Assembly (NCBI GenBank): GCA_003216595.1
Contig: QCIQ01000011.1
Coordinates: forward strand, 1 to 48,918
Direction of reading: 5' to 3'
From: Prochlorococcus sp. AG-402-M18
Lineage (GTDB): Bacteria; Cyanobacteriota; Cyanobacteriia; PCC-6307; Cyanobiaceae
DNA length: 48,918 nucleotides
Part shown: positions 1 through 11,103 of the stretch, piece after piece
Layout of the letters: the number at the start of each line of letters is the position of its first letter
Position numbering within the stretch: position 1 is the stretch's first letter
Program-made: the position numbers and the translations under genes
Notes under the pieces: generated by a model
Told to the model about the DNA's origin: nothing
What the model saw: only the letters and a program-made list of their open reading frames with translations
Databases searched by the model: none

Positions 1-3
1 AAA

Positions 4-534
4 ATGATCGAAAAAGGTAAATGGATGCCAATAGGTGAAATTGTCGCTCCGCAGGGTTTAAGAGGAGATATTAGAGTTAAACCTAGCAGCGATTTTCCAG
101 AAAGATTTACAAAACCAGGAAAACGATGGATTCAAAAAACTGACGAAGTTCCTACTGAAATCAAATTAAAAAAAGGAACGCTTATTCCAGGCAAATCAAT
201 CTATGTACTTTCTATTGAGGGAGTATCCAATAGGAATTCTGCAGAAGAAATTATTGGTTGGAAATTAGTCATACCAGTTAATAGCAGACCAATGTTGAGT
301 AAAGATGAGTATCATTATTTTGATTTAATTGGTTTAGAAGCAAGGATAGGCCAGAACAAAGTTCTAATTGGTTATGTAACTGACTTAATAAAGGGAGGGA
401 ATGACCTTCTAGAGATAGAGTTAGTGGAAGGTAAAAAAGTTTTGGTACCTTTTGTTAAAGAAATTGTCCCAGAAATAGAAATCAAAGAAAAATGGCTGCT
501 CATCAATCCACCCCCTGGCTTATTGGAACTCTAA
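4..534 (+). CDS. rimM: Ribosome maturation factor RimM
   Basis: RimM is a cytoplasmic factor that binds ribosomal protein S19 and helps mature the head of the 30S subunit. The 176-residue product has the family layout: an N-terminal RimM barrel opening with IGEIVAPQGLRGDIRVKP (residues about 9-26), then a PRC-barrel-like half with YHYFDLIGLEA (about 102-112) and the usual ending LLINPPPGLLEL. Its length is normal for cyanobacteria. The ATG lies only four bases from the left edge, so a start further upstream cannot be excluded, although the alignment to the family begins close to it. It is followed after 52 bases by manC on the same strand. Housekeeping gene; identification is secure. Confidence 0.93.
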   Translation: MIEKGKWMPIGEIVAPQGLRGDIRVKPSSDFPERFTKPGKRWIQKTDEVPTEIKLKKGTLIPGKSIYVLSIEGVSNRNSAEEIIGWKLVIPVNSRPMLSKDEYHYFDLIGLEARIGQNKVLIGYVTDLIKGGNDLLEIELVEGKKVLVPFVKEIVPEIEIKEKWLLINPPPGLLEL

Positions 535-586
535 TAATTATTCAGGTTTTTAATCAGAGCAGCAAAAATGACTTACAAAGTTCTTC

Positions 587-2044
587 ATGGAAATAACTGA
601 TAACTCAATAATTCCTGTAATTCTTAGTGGTGGATCAGGAACAAGACTGTGGCCACTTTCTAGAGAAAGTTATCCTAAACAATTCCTAGCATTAGATTCA
701 CGTACCAAGAAAACTCTTTTACAGAAAACGTATGAAAGACTTCTCGGATTAGAGGGACTTGAAAATCCTATTTTGATATGTAACGAAGATCATAGATTTA
801 TAGTTGCAGAGCAATTTAGAGAACTAAATACTGATCCTCAAGCAATTATTCTGGAGCCGGTAGGACGTAATACTGCTCCAGCTATAGCAGTTGCTGCTCT
901 TCAAGCAATTTCTTCAGGTAAAGATCCTTTGCTTTTGATTTTGGCAGCTGATCACTTGATAGAAAATATCGGCGAGTTTCAAAGAGTAATTCAATCTGCA
1001 AAAACATATGCAAATCTTGGGAAGCTAGTGACTTTTGGTATTGTTCCAACTTGCGCAGAAACAGGATACGGTTACATCGAAGCAAAAGAATTTCCTACTA
1101 AAGAAGATCAAATAACTGGTTTAGAAATAAACAAATTTATCGAAAAGCCTAATAAAGATATTGCTGAGAAATTAATCAAAGATCCTCGCTTCACATGGAA
1201 TAGTGGTATGTTTCTTTTTAAAGCAAGCTCAATAATAAGTGAATTAGAAAAATTCTCACCAGAAATAATAAATTATTGCAAAATTGCTATTGAGAAAGAT
1301 GTAGAAGATCTTGATTTTCTAAGATTAGAAACAGAATCATTCAAGAAATGTCCAAAAATTTCTTTAGATATTGCAGTCATGGAAAAAACCAAGTTAGGCA
1401 TAGTTCTTCCTTTAAATGTAGGATGGAATGACATCGGAAGTTGGAAATCTTTGTGGGATATTAGTCAAAAAAATAATGATGGAAACTATATCAATGGGAG
1501 AGTAATAGCAGAAAAAAGTAAAAACTGTTATTTAAAAAGTGAACAACGTTTAATTGTAGGAATAGGGATAGAAAATCTAATAGTTGTAGATACAAATGAT
1601 GCTATATTAGTAGCAAATAGAGATCAATCTCAAAATATTGGAAATATAGTAAAAAGTCTAAGTGAATCTAGATTTCCAGAAGGTAAAATGCACAAAAAAA
1701 TTTACCGACCTTGGGGAAACTACACTACAATAGTTGAAGGAAATAGATGGCTAGTGAAGCTTATAGAAGTAAAGCCAAATGCTTCTCTTTCTTTACAAAT
1801 GCATCATCATCGAGCTGAACATTGGGTTGTAGTCAACGGAACAGCCTTAATAGAAAAAAATGGAGATAAACAACTCCTAAGTGAGAATGAAAGCACATTT
1901 ATTCCTTTAGGTTGTAAGCATAGATTAAGTAATCCAGGAAAAATGAAACTTGAGCTAATTGAAGTTCAAAGTGGAACGTATTTAGATGAAGAAGATATCA
2001 TTCGTTTTGAAGATTCTTATGGCAGAATAAAAAATCTTAAGTAA
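587..2044 (+). CDS. manC: Mannose-1-phosphate guanylyltransferase / mannose-6-phosphate isomerase type II (ManC)
   Basis: ManC makes GDP-mannose from mannose-1-phosphate and GTP; type II enzymes often also isomerise fructose-6-phosphate to mannose-6-phosphate. The N-terminal nucleotidyltransferase domain carries the pyrophosphorylase signature LSGGSGTRLWPLSR (residues about 13-26) with the lysine in YPKQFL. Motifs ILEPVGRNTAPA, LAADH and FIEKPN follow. The C-terminal 115 residues form a cupin (YRPWGNYTTI, then LQMHHHRAEHWVVV with likely metal-binding histidines, and FIPLGCKHRL), the isomerase-type domain. The length of 485 residues is typical of the bifunctional form. It can supply GDP-mannose to the dehydratase at 39974, which is the only other GDP-sugar gene in the window. 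Whether both activities are present is inferred from domain content. Confidence 0.93.
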   Translation: MEITDNSIIPVILSGGSGTRLWPLSRESYPKQFLALDSRTKKTLLQKTYERLLGLEGLENPILICNEDHRFIVAEQFRELNTDPQAIILEPVGRNTAPAIAVAALQAISSGKDPLLLILAADHLIENIGEFQRVIQSAKTYANLGKLVTFGIVPTCAETGYGYIEAKEFPTKEDQITGLEINKFIEKPNKDIAEKLIKDPRFTWNSGMFLFKASSIISELEKFSPEIINYCKIAIEKDVEDLDFLRLETESFKKCPKISLDIAVMEKTKLGIVLPLNVGWNDIGSWKSLWDISQKNNDGNYINGRVIAEKSKNCYLKSEQRLIVGIGIENLIVVDTNDAILVANRDQSQNIGNIVKSLSESRFPEGKMHKKIYRPWGNYTTIVEGNRWLVKLIEVKPNASLSLQMHHHRAEHWVVVNGTALIEKNGDKQLLSENESTFIPLGCKHRLSNPGKMKLELIEVQSGTYLDEEDIIRFEDSYGRIKNLK

Positions 2045-2113
2045 AAAGAATGTAGTTTATTAATTAAAATTACTGTAAGTTAATCAGATGGAATCATTGA
2101 AAATTAAAAATGT

Positions 2114-4018
2114 TTATTCCACAGTTACACTTTTTGCTAAATTCCTAGGCTGATCAACATCTAAACCTTTATGAGCTGCTATATGATAACTAAATAACTG
2201 TAAAGGTACAACGGTCAATAGAGGGCTAACCCATTCACTAACTTTTGGAATAGTAAATAAATCATCAAAGATTTCCGATTCAGGCCCATATGTAGACACC
2301 CCAATTAAACGGGCATCCCTAGCTTTAGCCTCTTGCGAATTGCTGAGAACCTTTTCATAAACTACTCCAGGAACAGCTAAAGAAACCACTGGAACATGTT
2401 GATCTAACAGTGCTATTGGTCCGTGCTTTAGCTCTCCAGCTGGATATCCTTGAGCATGAATGTAGCTTATTTCCTTGAGTTTAAGAGCACCTTCTAGTGC
2501 AATTGGATAATTTATCCCTCTACCCAAGAAGATTACATCCTTTGTTTCAACAAACAAATGTGCTATCTCCTGAGAGAGTGAATCATGTTGTTTTATAAGA
2601 TCTGTTAGCTGTTTCGGAATTAATCTCAAATCATTAGAGAGATCTAAAATTTCTTGAGGGGTTCTTTTTTGTCTCTGAGAAGCAAATAAAAGTGTCAAAC
2701 CATAAAAGGACAACATTTGACCAAGAAAGGTTTTGGTTGCTGCAACACCTATTTCAATGCCTGATCCAATATCAATAATATTCTCGAATTCACGACCTAA
2801 TGAACTATCAACTCTATTAGTAATTCCCAATTGATGAAAAGAAAAATTAGCATCATTAGTAGAATCTCTTCTCTCCTTTTCCATCCTTAATGCAGCTAAA
2901 GTGTCTGCTGTTTCGCCCGATTGACTTACTCCTATTGTCAAAGTATTGGGAGAAAGTGGAGGTGGAGAATATCGAAATTCACTAGCGAAGTATACTTTTG
3001 TTGGAACTCCTGCAAACTGTTCCATTAAATAAGCACCAACCATTCCTGCATGTCTGCTCGTTCCACAGGCAAGTATTTGTATTTGTTCTATCTTCTCGAG
3101 AATAGATTTCGATATCGGCAATGCCACTGAATTTTCTGAGGGCAAATCCATTGGTAAAAATCTATCTATCCAAAGTTGTGCTGTCTCTGGCTGCTCATAA
3201 ATTTCTTTAAGCATGTAATGACGGAAATTTCTTTTATCCACAAACAGTTCTGTGCCCTTTAAAAGCGATGGTGTTCTGTGCTGCCTATTCCCATCAGCAT
3301 CATAAAGTTCAATTCCTAATGGAGTTAAAAGTGCAATTTCATGATCCCTTAAAGGCAAAAATGTACGAGTAAATCCAACCAATGCAGGAGTATCACTTGC
3401 ACAAAAAAACTCACCTTCTCCAAAACCAAGAACTAATGGAGCTTGTCCCCTAGCTACCACTAGAGCATTAGGTGCCTTAGACCAAATCACTGCTATGGCA
3501 TAAGTACCCTCTAACAAAGTCAAAACCTTTTGAACAGCTTTTAATAATGTTTGTTCATTAGGAGAAAGTCCATTGGCCAAAGAGTCTTCTATTTCTAGCG
3601 CAAGTAAATGTGGAATTATCTCAGTGTCAGTGTCGGAGGTAAGTTGAACTCCTTTAAGTTTTAGGCTGTTAGATAAATCTCTGTAATTTTCAATAATCCC
3701 ATTTTGCACAACCGCAATTTGCCCTGAGGAATCAATATGAGGATGAGCATTTCTTTCGTTAGGTTTTCCATGAGTAGCCCATCTAGTATGTCCTATACCC
3801 ACATGACCTTTTGGAGGGTTTTTTTTTATTAAATTTGAAAGATTAATCAGCTTTCCTTTTGACTTTTTAAGAATTAGTTGTCCAATTTGATCATTATTCA
3901 AATTTTCAATTGTCGCTATTCCTGCTGAGTCGTAGCCACGATATTCCAGCTTTCTTAACCCATCAATAAGTAAAGAGGAAACTTCTCTTGAACCAATAAC
4001 AGCAAAGATGCCACACAT
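2114..4018 (-). CDS. glmS: Glutamine--fructose-6-phosphate aminotransferase (isomerizing)
   Basis: GlmS uses glutamine to convert fructose-6-phosphate to glucosamine-6-phosphate, the entry step to UDP-GlcNAc, peptidoglycan and lipid A. The protein starts MCGIFAVIG, so Cys2 becomes the N-terminal nucleophile of the class II amidotransferase domain. This continues through YRGYDSAG, GHTRWATHG and the NGIIENY region. Two SIS domains follow, with ACGTSRHAG (about residue 316), SQSGETADT and LGRGINYPIALEGALKLKEISY. It ends in the family-typical DVDQPRNLAKSVTVE. The length of 634 residues is normal with no internal break. It is convergent with manC (69 bases between stops) and lies downstream of psaC on the same strand. 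Confidence 0.97.
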   Translation of the reverse strand: MCGIFAVIGSREVSSLLIDGLRKLEYRGYDSAGIATIENLNNDQIGQLILKKSKGKLINLSNLIKKNPPKGHVGIGHTRWATHGKPNERNAHPHIDSSGQIAVVQNGIIENYRDLSNSLKLKGVQLTSDTDTEIIPHLLALEIEDSLANGLSPNEQTLLKAVQKVLTLLEGTYAIAVIWSKAPNALVVARGQAPLVLGFGEGEFFCASDTPALVGFTRTFLPLRDHEIALLTPLGIELYDADGNRQHRTPSLLKGTELFVDKRNFRHYMLKEIYEQPETAQLWIDRFLPMDLPSENSVALPISKSILEKIEQIQILACGTSRHAGMVGAYLMEQFAGVPTKVYFASEFRYSPPPLSPNTLTIGVSQSGETADTLAALRMEKERRDSTNDANFSFHQLGITNRVDSSLGREFENIIDIGSGIEIGVAATKTFLGQMLSFYGLTLLFASQRQKRTPQEILDLSNDLRLIPKQLTDLIKQHDSLSQEIAHLFVETKDVIFLGRGINYPIALEGALKLKEISYIHAQGYPAGELKHGPIALLDQHVPVVSLAVPGVVYEKVLSNSQEAKARDARLIGVSTYGPESEIFDDLFTIPKVSEWVSPLLTVVPLQLFSYHIAAHKGLDVDQPRNLAKSVTVE

Positions 4019-4085
4019 ATATTTAAATTAATATCACAAATTATTTATATATAAAATAAACCTTCGTTAAGAAGAATACGAATTT

Positions 4086-4379
<294 letters not shown>

Positions 4380-4467
4380 CTACATAAAAAAAAATAGTTG
4401 CAATGCCGTCACTTTTGTTAACTCGACACTCTAACCCGTAGGATTGGAAGTCAGGTCTAAGAAGGTT

Positions 4468-4710
4468 ATGTCCCAGGAAGCAATCCTTGAAAAAGTTCGT
4501 TCTATTGTCGCAGAACAACTTGGCAAAGAATCCGGTGAAGTAAAACCAGATTCAAATTTCCAAAACGATCTCGGTGCTGACTCACTCGACACTGTCGAAT
4601 TAGTTATGGCTCTCGAAGAAGCATTTGACATAGAAATCCCTGATGAGGCTGCAGAAGGCATTGCCACAGTTGGGGATGCAGTCAAATACATCGAAGAAAA
4701 ACAGTCTTGA
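4468..4710 (+). CDS. acpP: Acyl carrier protein
   Basis: AcpP carries growing fatty acyl chains on a 4'-phosphopantetheine arm attached to the serine of the DSL motif, seen here in [10 protein letters not shown] (serine near residue 38). The 80-residue acidic four-helix protein is normal in size. The start is the ATG at 4468 ([12 protein letters not shown]). An in-frame TTG at 4444 would add eight residues with no family counterpart. It is followed after seven bases by fabF, the condensing enzyme that uses its acyl-ACP products, and the two are almost certainly co-transcribed. The gene diverges from psaC. Confidence 0.97.
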   Translation: MSQEAILEKVRSIVAEQLGKESGEVKPDSNFQNDLGADSLDTVELVMALEEAFDIEIPDEAAEGIATVGDAVKYIEEKQS

Positions 4711-4717
4711 GGTTCAA

Positions 4718-5965
4718 ATGATGGAGAAACTCCATCGAGTTGTTATTACAGGTCTTGGTGCCATTACTCCCATTGGCAACAATCTCAAAAGCTACCTAAA
4801 AGGCCTTCAATCTGGTCAAAACGGGGTAGATCAAATAACACTCTTTGATGCCTCTTCCCATGCATGCAGATTTGCTGCAGAAGTAAAAAGTTTTGACCCA
4901 ACAGGCATATTAGAGCCAAAAGAATCCAAAAGATGGGATCGTTTCTCAAAATTTGGAGTCATTGCAGCAAAAGAAGCGCTGAATCATTCAGGTCTAATCA
5001 TTGACGATTCAAATTCCGCAAGGATTGGAGTGATTATTGGATCTGGAGTGGGCGGATTGCTGACTATGGAAACTCAAGCACATGTTTTAAACAACAAAGG
5101 AGCTAATCGAGTAAGTCCATTTACAGTACCCATGATGATTCCAAACATGGCTACTGGTCTTGCTGCAATTGCACTTGGTGCTAAAGGGCCAAGTTCAGCG
5201 GTTTCAACTGCTTGTGCCGCAGGATCAAATGCCATTGGTGATGCATTCAGACTCCTACAATTAGGTAAAGCAGATGCAATGGTTTGCGGGGGAGCAGAAG
5301 CAAGTATCACGCCTTTGGGTGTAGCAGGTTTTGCAAGTGCTAAGGCCCTATCTTTTAGGAATGATGATCCATCTACAGCAAGTAGACCTTTTGACTCTCA
5401 AAGAGATGGATTTGTAATCGGAGAAGGGGCTGGGGTATTAATTTTAGAAACTCTTGACCATGCATTAAAAAGAGACGCAACAATCCACGCTGAAATAATT
5501 GGTTATGGAACCACTTGTGATGCTCACCACATCACATCTCCTACGCCAGGTGGAGTAGGAGGAGCAGAAGCCATGAAACTTGCATTAAATGATGGAAAAA
5601 TCAACCCTGAGCAAGTCGATTACATCAATGCTCATGGAACAAGTACTCCAGCAAATGACAGTAATGAAACTTCGGCAATTAAAACTGCTTTAGGGAGTCA
5701 TGCATTTCAAGTGCCCACGAGCTCAACCAAATCAATGACGGGTCATTTGTTAGGAGGGTCAGGAGGAATTGAAGCCGTTGCTTGTGTTTTAGCAATAAAA
5801 CATGAAATAATTCCGCCAACAATTAACTATTCCAATCCCGACCCAAATTGTGATCTTGATTATGTTCCCAACAAAGCAAGGGAAAAGAAATTAGGCGTCG
5901 TACTATCTAACTCTTTCGGGTTTGGCGGTCACAATGTCTGTCTAGCTTTTCGACAAATGATCTAA
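4718..5965 (+). CDS. fabF: 3-oxoacyl-[acyl-carrier-protein] synthase II
   Basis: FabF condenses malonyl-ACP with acyl-ACP in fatty acid elongation. The catalytic triad of the thiolase fold is visible: Cys in VSTACAAGSN, His in INAHGTSTPAND and His in KSMTGHLLGGSGG. The sequence starts RVVITGLGAITPIGN and ends SFGFGGHNVCLAF, as usual. I place the start at ATG 4718 (or the adjacent ATG 4721), giving 415 residues. The longer open frame back to 4643 lies inside acpP and has no family match. It is in the acpP operon (seven-base gap) and is followed by tktA after 48 bases. Confidence 0.96.
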   Translation: MMEKLHRVVITGLGAITPIGNNLKSYLKGLQSGQNGVDQITLFDASSHACRFAAEVKSFDPTGILEPKESKRWDRFSKFGVIAAKEALNHSGLIIDDSNSARIGVIIGSGVGGLLTMETQAHVLNNKGANRVSPFTVPMMIPNMATGLAAIALGAKGPSSAVSTACAAGSNAIGDAFRLLQLGKADAMVCGGAEASITPLGVAGFASAKALSFRNDDPSTASRPFDSQRDGFVIGEGAGVLILETLDHALKRDATIHAEIIGYGTTCDAHHITSPTPGGVGGAEAMKLALNDGKINPEQVDYINAHGTSTPANDSNETSAIKTALGSHAFQVPTSSTKSMTGHLLGGSGGIEAVACVLAIKHEIIPPTINYSNPDPNCDLDYVPNKAREKKLGVVLSNSFGFGGHNVCLAFRQMI

Positions 5966-6013
5966 TCAATCTCGTCTTCACTGTCCACTTAAAATTTTTT
6001 TCACTAATTACAA

Positions 6014-8026
6014 ATGGTTGCCCTGACTAATTCTCTAGACACGCTATGCATCAATAGCATAAGAATGCTCGCAGTTGACGCAGTTAATAAATCAAATAGT
6101 GGTCACCCAGGACTCCCAATGGGTTGTGCGCCGATGGGTTACGCATTATGGGACAAACATCTTCGACATAATCCAAAAAATCCGAAATGGTTTAACCGAG
6201 ACAGATTCGTTCTTTCTGCTGGACATGGATGCATGTTGTTGTATGCCCTTCTGCATCTAACTGGCTACGACTCCGTGACGATGGAAGACATAAAACAATT
6301 CCGACAATGGGGTGCAAAAACTCCTGGTCATCCAGAAACCTTCGAGACACCGGGGGTAGAAGTAACTGCTGGACCATTGGGAGCTGGGATTTCAAATGCA
6401 GTGGGACTTGCAATAGCAGAAGCGCATTTATCAGCCAAATTTAATAAGCCTGATACAACAGTTGTGGACCATTACACATACGTAATTATGGGTGATGGAT
6501 GCAATCAAGAAGGCATAGCTTCAGAAGCTTGTTCTCTTGCTGGTCATCTAAAGCTTGGAAAATTAATCGCTTTATACGACGACAACAGCATCACAATTGA
6601 TGGAAGAACAGATGTATCTTTTACAGAAGATGTACTAAAGAGATATGAAGCTTATGGTTGGCATGTTCAAGAAATACCTAATGGAAATACAGATGTAGAA
6701 GGCATCTCTAAAGCTATAGAAAAAGCAAAAGCAGTTACTGATAAGCCTTCAATTATAAAAATAACGACGACCATCGGATTCGGTTCTCCTAACAAGAGTG
6801 ATACAGCTGGGATCCATGGAGCCGCACTAGGAGAAGAAGAAGCCGAACTTACAAGGAAAGAACTTGGTTGGTCTTATGAACCTTTTAAAATTCCTCAAGA
6901 TGTATACGACCAATACCGTCAAGCTATTGAAAGAGGATCTCAACTAGAGGCCAACTGGAATCAAACACTTTCTGATTACAGAGAAAAGTATCCTGCTGAA
7001 GCATCTGAATTTGAAAGGATGCTTAGAGGGGAGCTCCCTCAAGGTTGGGACAAAGATTTGCCTACATATACTGCGGATGACAAGGGCCTTGCCACAAGAA
7101 AACATTCTCAAATATGTTTAGGTGCTCTGGGACCTAATGTTCCTGAATTAATAGGGGGTTCTGCGGATTTAACCCATTCAAATTATACGGATATCAAAGG
7201 TGAGACTGGATCTTTTCAATATGAAAGTCCTGAAAAACGTTATTTACATTTCGGAGTCAGAGAACATGCTATGGCTGCCATATTGAATGGTATTGCATAC
7301 CACGACAGTGGTCTAATCCCATATGGTGGAACCTTTTTAGTATTCGCAGACTACATGCGAGGTTCGATGCGCCTTTCCGCGCTAAGTGAGCTAGGTGTTA
7401 TTTATGTTTTAACTCACGATTCCATAGGTGTTGGAGAGGATGGGCCAACACATCAACCAATAGAAACCATTCCATCATTAAGAGCAATGCCAAATATGCT
7501 GGTTTTCCGTCCAGGAGATGGCAATGAAACCAGTGGAGCATATAAAGTTGCAATTAAAAACCGCAAAAGACCAAGTTCTTTATGCCTAAGTAGGCAGGGC
7601 ATGGCTAATCAGCAAAATTCATCAGTAGAAAAAGTTGCTTTAGGTGGATATGTTCTTGAAGATTGCGATGGCAACCCTGACCTAATACTTATCGGAACTG
7701 GAACTGAACTTGATTTATGTGTGCAAGCAGGGAAACAACTAACTTCTGAAGGTAAAAAAGTGCGCGTTGTTTCTATGCCATGTGTAGAGCTTTTTGAAGA
7801 ACAAAGCGAAAGTTATAAAGAAGAAGTTTTACCTTCTAACATCAGAAAACGATTAGTAGTTGAAGCTGCAGAGAGCTTCGGATGGCATAAATATATTGGT
7901 CTTGATGGAGACAGCGTTACTATGAATAGCTTTGGAGCCTCTGCTCCAGGTGGATTATGTATGGAAAAGTTTGGATTTACAGTTGAGAACGTAGTAGAGA
8001 AATCTAGAAATCTTTTGAACAAATAA
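6014..8026 (+). CDS. tktA: Transketolase
   Basis: Transketolase is the thiamine-diphosphate enzyme that moves two-carbon units in the Calvin cycle and the pentose phosphate pathway. Visible hallmarks are the N-terminal SGHPGLPMG (about residue 29) and [14 protein letters not shown]. The ThDP-binding stretch GDGCNQEG...[12 protein letters not shown] and the second-domain [18 protein letters not shown] with [15 protein letters not shown] follow. The 670 residues are full length with no disruption. It uses thiamine diphosphate, whose synthesis gene thiC lies convergent next door. Both genes share the long inverted repeat at 8061-8101 between their ends. Confidence 0.97.
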   Translation: MVALTNSLDTLCINSIRMLAVDAVNKSNSGHPGLPMGCAPMGYALWDKHLRHNPKNPKWFNRDRFVLSAGHGCMLLYALLHLTGYDSVTMEDIKQFRQWGAKTPGHPETFETPGVEVTAGPLGAGISNAVGLAIAEAHLSAKFNKPDTTVVDHYTYVIMGDGCNQEGIASEACSLAGHLKLGKLIALYDDNSITIDGRTDVSFTEDVLKRYEAYGWHVQEIPNGNTDVEGISKAIEKAKAVTDKPSIIKITTTIGFGSPNKSDTAGIHGAALGEEEAELTRKELGWSYEPFKIPQDVYDQYRQAIERGSQLEANWNQTLSDYREKYPAEASEFERMLRGELPQGWDKDLPTYTADDKGLATRKHSQICLGALGPNVPELIGGSADLTHSNYTDIKGETGSFQYESPEKRYLHFGVREHAMAAILNGIAYHDSGLIPYGGTFLVFADYMRGSMRLSALSELGVIYVLTHDSIGVGEDGPTHQPIETIPSLRAMPNMLVFRPGDGNETSGAYKVAIKNRKRPSSLCLSRQGMANQQNSSVEKVALGGYVLEDCDGNPDLILIGTGTELDLCVQAGKQLTSEGKKVRVVSMPCVELFEEQSESYKEEVLPSNIRKRLVVEAAESFGWHKYIGLDGDSVTMNSFGASAPGGLCMEKFGFTVENVVEKSRNLLNK

Positions 8027-8060
8027 AATAAATTATCATAATTAGTTAATCCAATTAAAT

Positions 8061-9481
<1,421 letters not shown>

Positions 9482-9512
9482 CTAAAAAGCTATTGAATAA
9501 AGAAAGGGCGCA

Positions 9513-9593
9513 ATATGCAAAGATCACAAATTTTCACTTTCCCTACGCTGGTTCAAACCAGATCAGGTTCAGAGGGTGTGATCTCAGCCATAT
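9513..9593 (-). promoter_or_regulatory. Candidate expression-platform alternative helix of the thiC riboswitch
   Basis: Bases 9521-9528 are a perfect 8-bp reverse complement of 9577-9584, and 9513-9517 complement 9589-9593 over another 5 bp. A 3/4-base internal loop separates the two helices. The upper segment contains the CTGAGA element and one strand of the aptamer's second stem, so this helix and the ligand-bound aptamer cannot both form. When TPP is bound the lower segment is freed; its seven bases 9521-9515 could then pair, with two wobbles, with 9478-9472, which includes the thiC start codon. The pairing is seen in the sequence; the switching model is inferred. Confidence 0.45.
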
Positions 9594-9619
9594 AGCGAAG
9601 CAATATGGCACCCCTAGCG
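9535..9619 (-). promoter_or_regulatory. TPP riboswitch (THI element) upstream of thiC
   Basis: On the minus strand the leader contains the conserved THI-box parts in order: AGGGGTGCC, a stem GCCATAT/ATATGGC with a short loop, CTGAGA, ACCC, then GAACCTGATCTGG and CCAGCGTAGGGAA. The closing helix can form between CGCT at 9619-9616 and AGTG at 9538-9535 with one G-U pair. This is the thiamine pyrophosphate aptamer known from bacterial thiC leaders, and its place before thiC fits. Downstream bases 9513-9528 can pair with the CTGAGA side of the aptamer (see findings), a candidate expression platform. Confidence 0.95.
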
Positions 9620-9686
9620 ATAAATACAAATTAGCTCGAAATCTTCAACTAAACCCTAAAGTTTTTATAGATAAAAGATTTGTATA

Positions 9687-9908
9687 TTAAAAATTTTGAT
9701 CATTCATATCTTTTTTTATCTCGAGGAACAACATTCGCCGTCGTCTAGATCTTCTAACTGCTCCAGTCAAAACTAATCCACTGCCAACTACTAGAGCAGG
9801 TATCGCTTGAATTTTATCTTTGCCATCTCTATGTAAAAAGCCAGTGATTGACAATAAAATCAACAATGGTGCTGAAATTGATATTAACGGGTTACCCAAT
9901 CTATTCAT
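9687..9908 (-). CDS. Small conserved membrane protein, DUF3188-like
   Basis: A 73-residue protein with two hydrophobic stretches (about residues 6-24 and 35-50, ending in GSGLVLTGAV), then an arginine-rich patch AVRRSRRRRM and a charged tail. By the positive-inside rule the tail should face the cytoplasm. It resembles small cyanobacterial proteins filed as DUF3188; that name is from memory and not certain. No function is known. It starts 10 bases after the stop of the M20 amidohydrolase and is the last gene of the ruvB-TPR-amidohydrolase run on this strand. Its position and lack of disruption argue that it is real. Confidence 0.65.
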   Translation of the reverse strand: MNRLGNPLISISAPLLILLSITGFLHRDGKDKIQAIPALVVGSGLVLTGAVRRSRRRRMLFLEIKKDMNDQNF

Positions 9909-9918
9909 GAGAAAGCGA

Positions 9919-11103
9919 CTAAATTTCTTGAGTAGTTTTAGTAGACATGACTATAGTCTGAGACAAAATTTTTATTCCTAATTCAAGGCTTCTTTCATCC
10001 AAAGAAAAATATCCACTATGCAATGGAGCACATCCTTTATCTCCAGCTACTCCTAATCGAAACATTGTCCCTGGGACATCTTGCAAAAAGAAAGCAAAAT
10101 CTTCAGCTCCTAATGAGGGATTTTCTAAATAAACAATATTTTTTTCATCAATAAAGTTCTTCGCACAGTTAGATAACAAATTGGTCAACTCTGGATCGTT
10201 ACAAACTGGAGGTGCAATTGATTTGAAATTGATATTAGCCTGAGCTCCATAATTAGAAGCTATGTTTTGTACTATTTTTTCAATCCATGTGGGTAATTTT
10301 TCATAAAGGTTGGTATCAAGACATCTTACTGTGCCTAAAAGCTTAACTCTCTCAGCAATCACATTAAAAGCATTGCCTCCTGAAATTTTCCCAAAGCTAA
10401 TAACTACTGGCTTCAGAGCATCTAGACGTCTACTGATAGCCTCTTGAAGTCCGCTAATAACTTTTGCAGCAATCCATATGGAATCTATGCATTCATGAGG
10501 TCTAGCTCCATGTCCTCCAATACCAATAATATCTATTTCTAATTCAGCAGCGGCTGCAGTGAAAGTACCACTTCTTATTCCAATTTTTCCAACTGGCAAA
10601 TCTGGGTAAACATGAACACCAAATAGAGCTTCAATTCCTTCAAGAACCTTTTCAGCTCTCATCCAATTAGCACCTTGAGCAATCTCTTCAGCAGGTTGAA
10701 AAATAATTCGGATTCGAGAATTTGTAAATTTGTTTTTTGATAAAACTTTAGCCACTCCCAAACCAATACAAGTATGTAGATCATGACCACATGCATGCAT
10801 CAAACCTTGAGTTGAAGAAGAATAATCTAAACCTGTCCTCTCCTCGATTGGCAAAGCATCCATATCAACTCGTAAGCCAACCACAGGTCCTCGTTTATTG
10901 CCCATTTCAGCAACTACTCCAGTTTTACCAACTGCTTCTTTTACTTCCCAACCTAATGATCTAAGCTCACCTGCAACAAGAGCAGCTGTTTGATATTCCT
11001 GACCGCTTAGCTCTGGATGAGCATGGAGATGACGACGAAATAGAATCAAATCAGGCAGTATTTCCTCTACTAGACCCTCAATTTTTCTTCCTAAATCTTT
11101 CAT
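9919..11103 (-). CDS. M20 family metal-dependent amidohydrolase (N-acyl-amino acid / IAA-conjugate hydrolase type)
   Basis: Family members hydrolyse N-acyl or peptide-like amide bonds using two metal ions. The metal and catalytic motifs are intact: RVDMDALPIEE (Asp ligand), HACGHDLHT (about residue 102), QPAEEIAQGA with the catalytic Glu pair, and GGHGARPHECIDSI in the dimerisation domain. A late GAEDFAFFLQ and the final histidine in PLHSGYF complete the site. The length of 394 residues is typical. The physiological substrate cannot be read from sequence; annotations such as hippurate hydrolase or IAA-amino acid hydrolase are generic. Its ATG overlaps the TPR gene stop by four bases, indicating translational coupling. 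Confidence 0.88.
   Translation of the reverse strand: MKDLGRKIEGLVEEILPDLILFRRHLHAHPELSGQEYQTAALVAGELRSLGWEVKEAVGKTGVVAEMGNKRGPVVGLRVDMDALPIEERTGLDYSSSTQGLMHACGHDLHTCIGLGVAKVLSKNKFTNSRIRIIFQPAEEIAQGANWMRAEKVLEGIEALFGVHVYPDLPVGKIGIRSGTFTAAAAELEIDIIGIGGHGARPHECIDSIWIAAKVISGLQEAISRRLDALKPVVISFGKISGGNAFNVIAERVKLLGTVRCLDTNLYEKLPTWIEKIVQNIASNYGAQANINFKSIAPPVCNDPELTNLLSNCAKNFIDEKNIVYLENPSLGAEDFAFFLQDVPGTMFRLGVAGDKGCAPLHSGYFSLDERSLELGIKILSQTIVMSTKTTQEI

Noticed and set aside
4063-4082. TTCGT/ACGAA hairpin behind psaC
   Set aside because: A stem of only five pairs with a 10-base loop and no clean T-run. Too weak to call a terminator.
9493-9690. Plus-strand open frame of 65 codons
   Set aside because: It runs antisense through the TPP riboswitch, and the aptamer explains the sequence fully.
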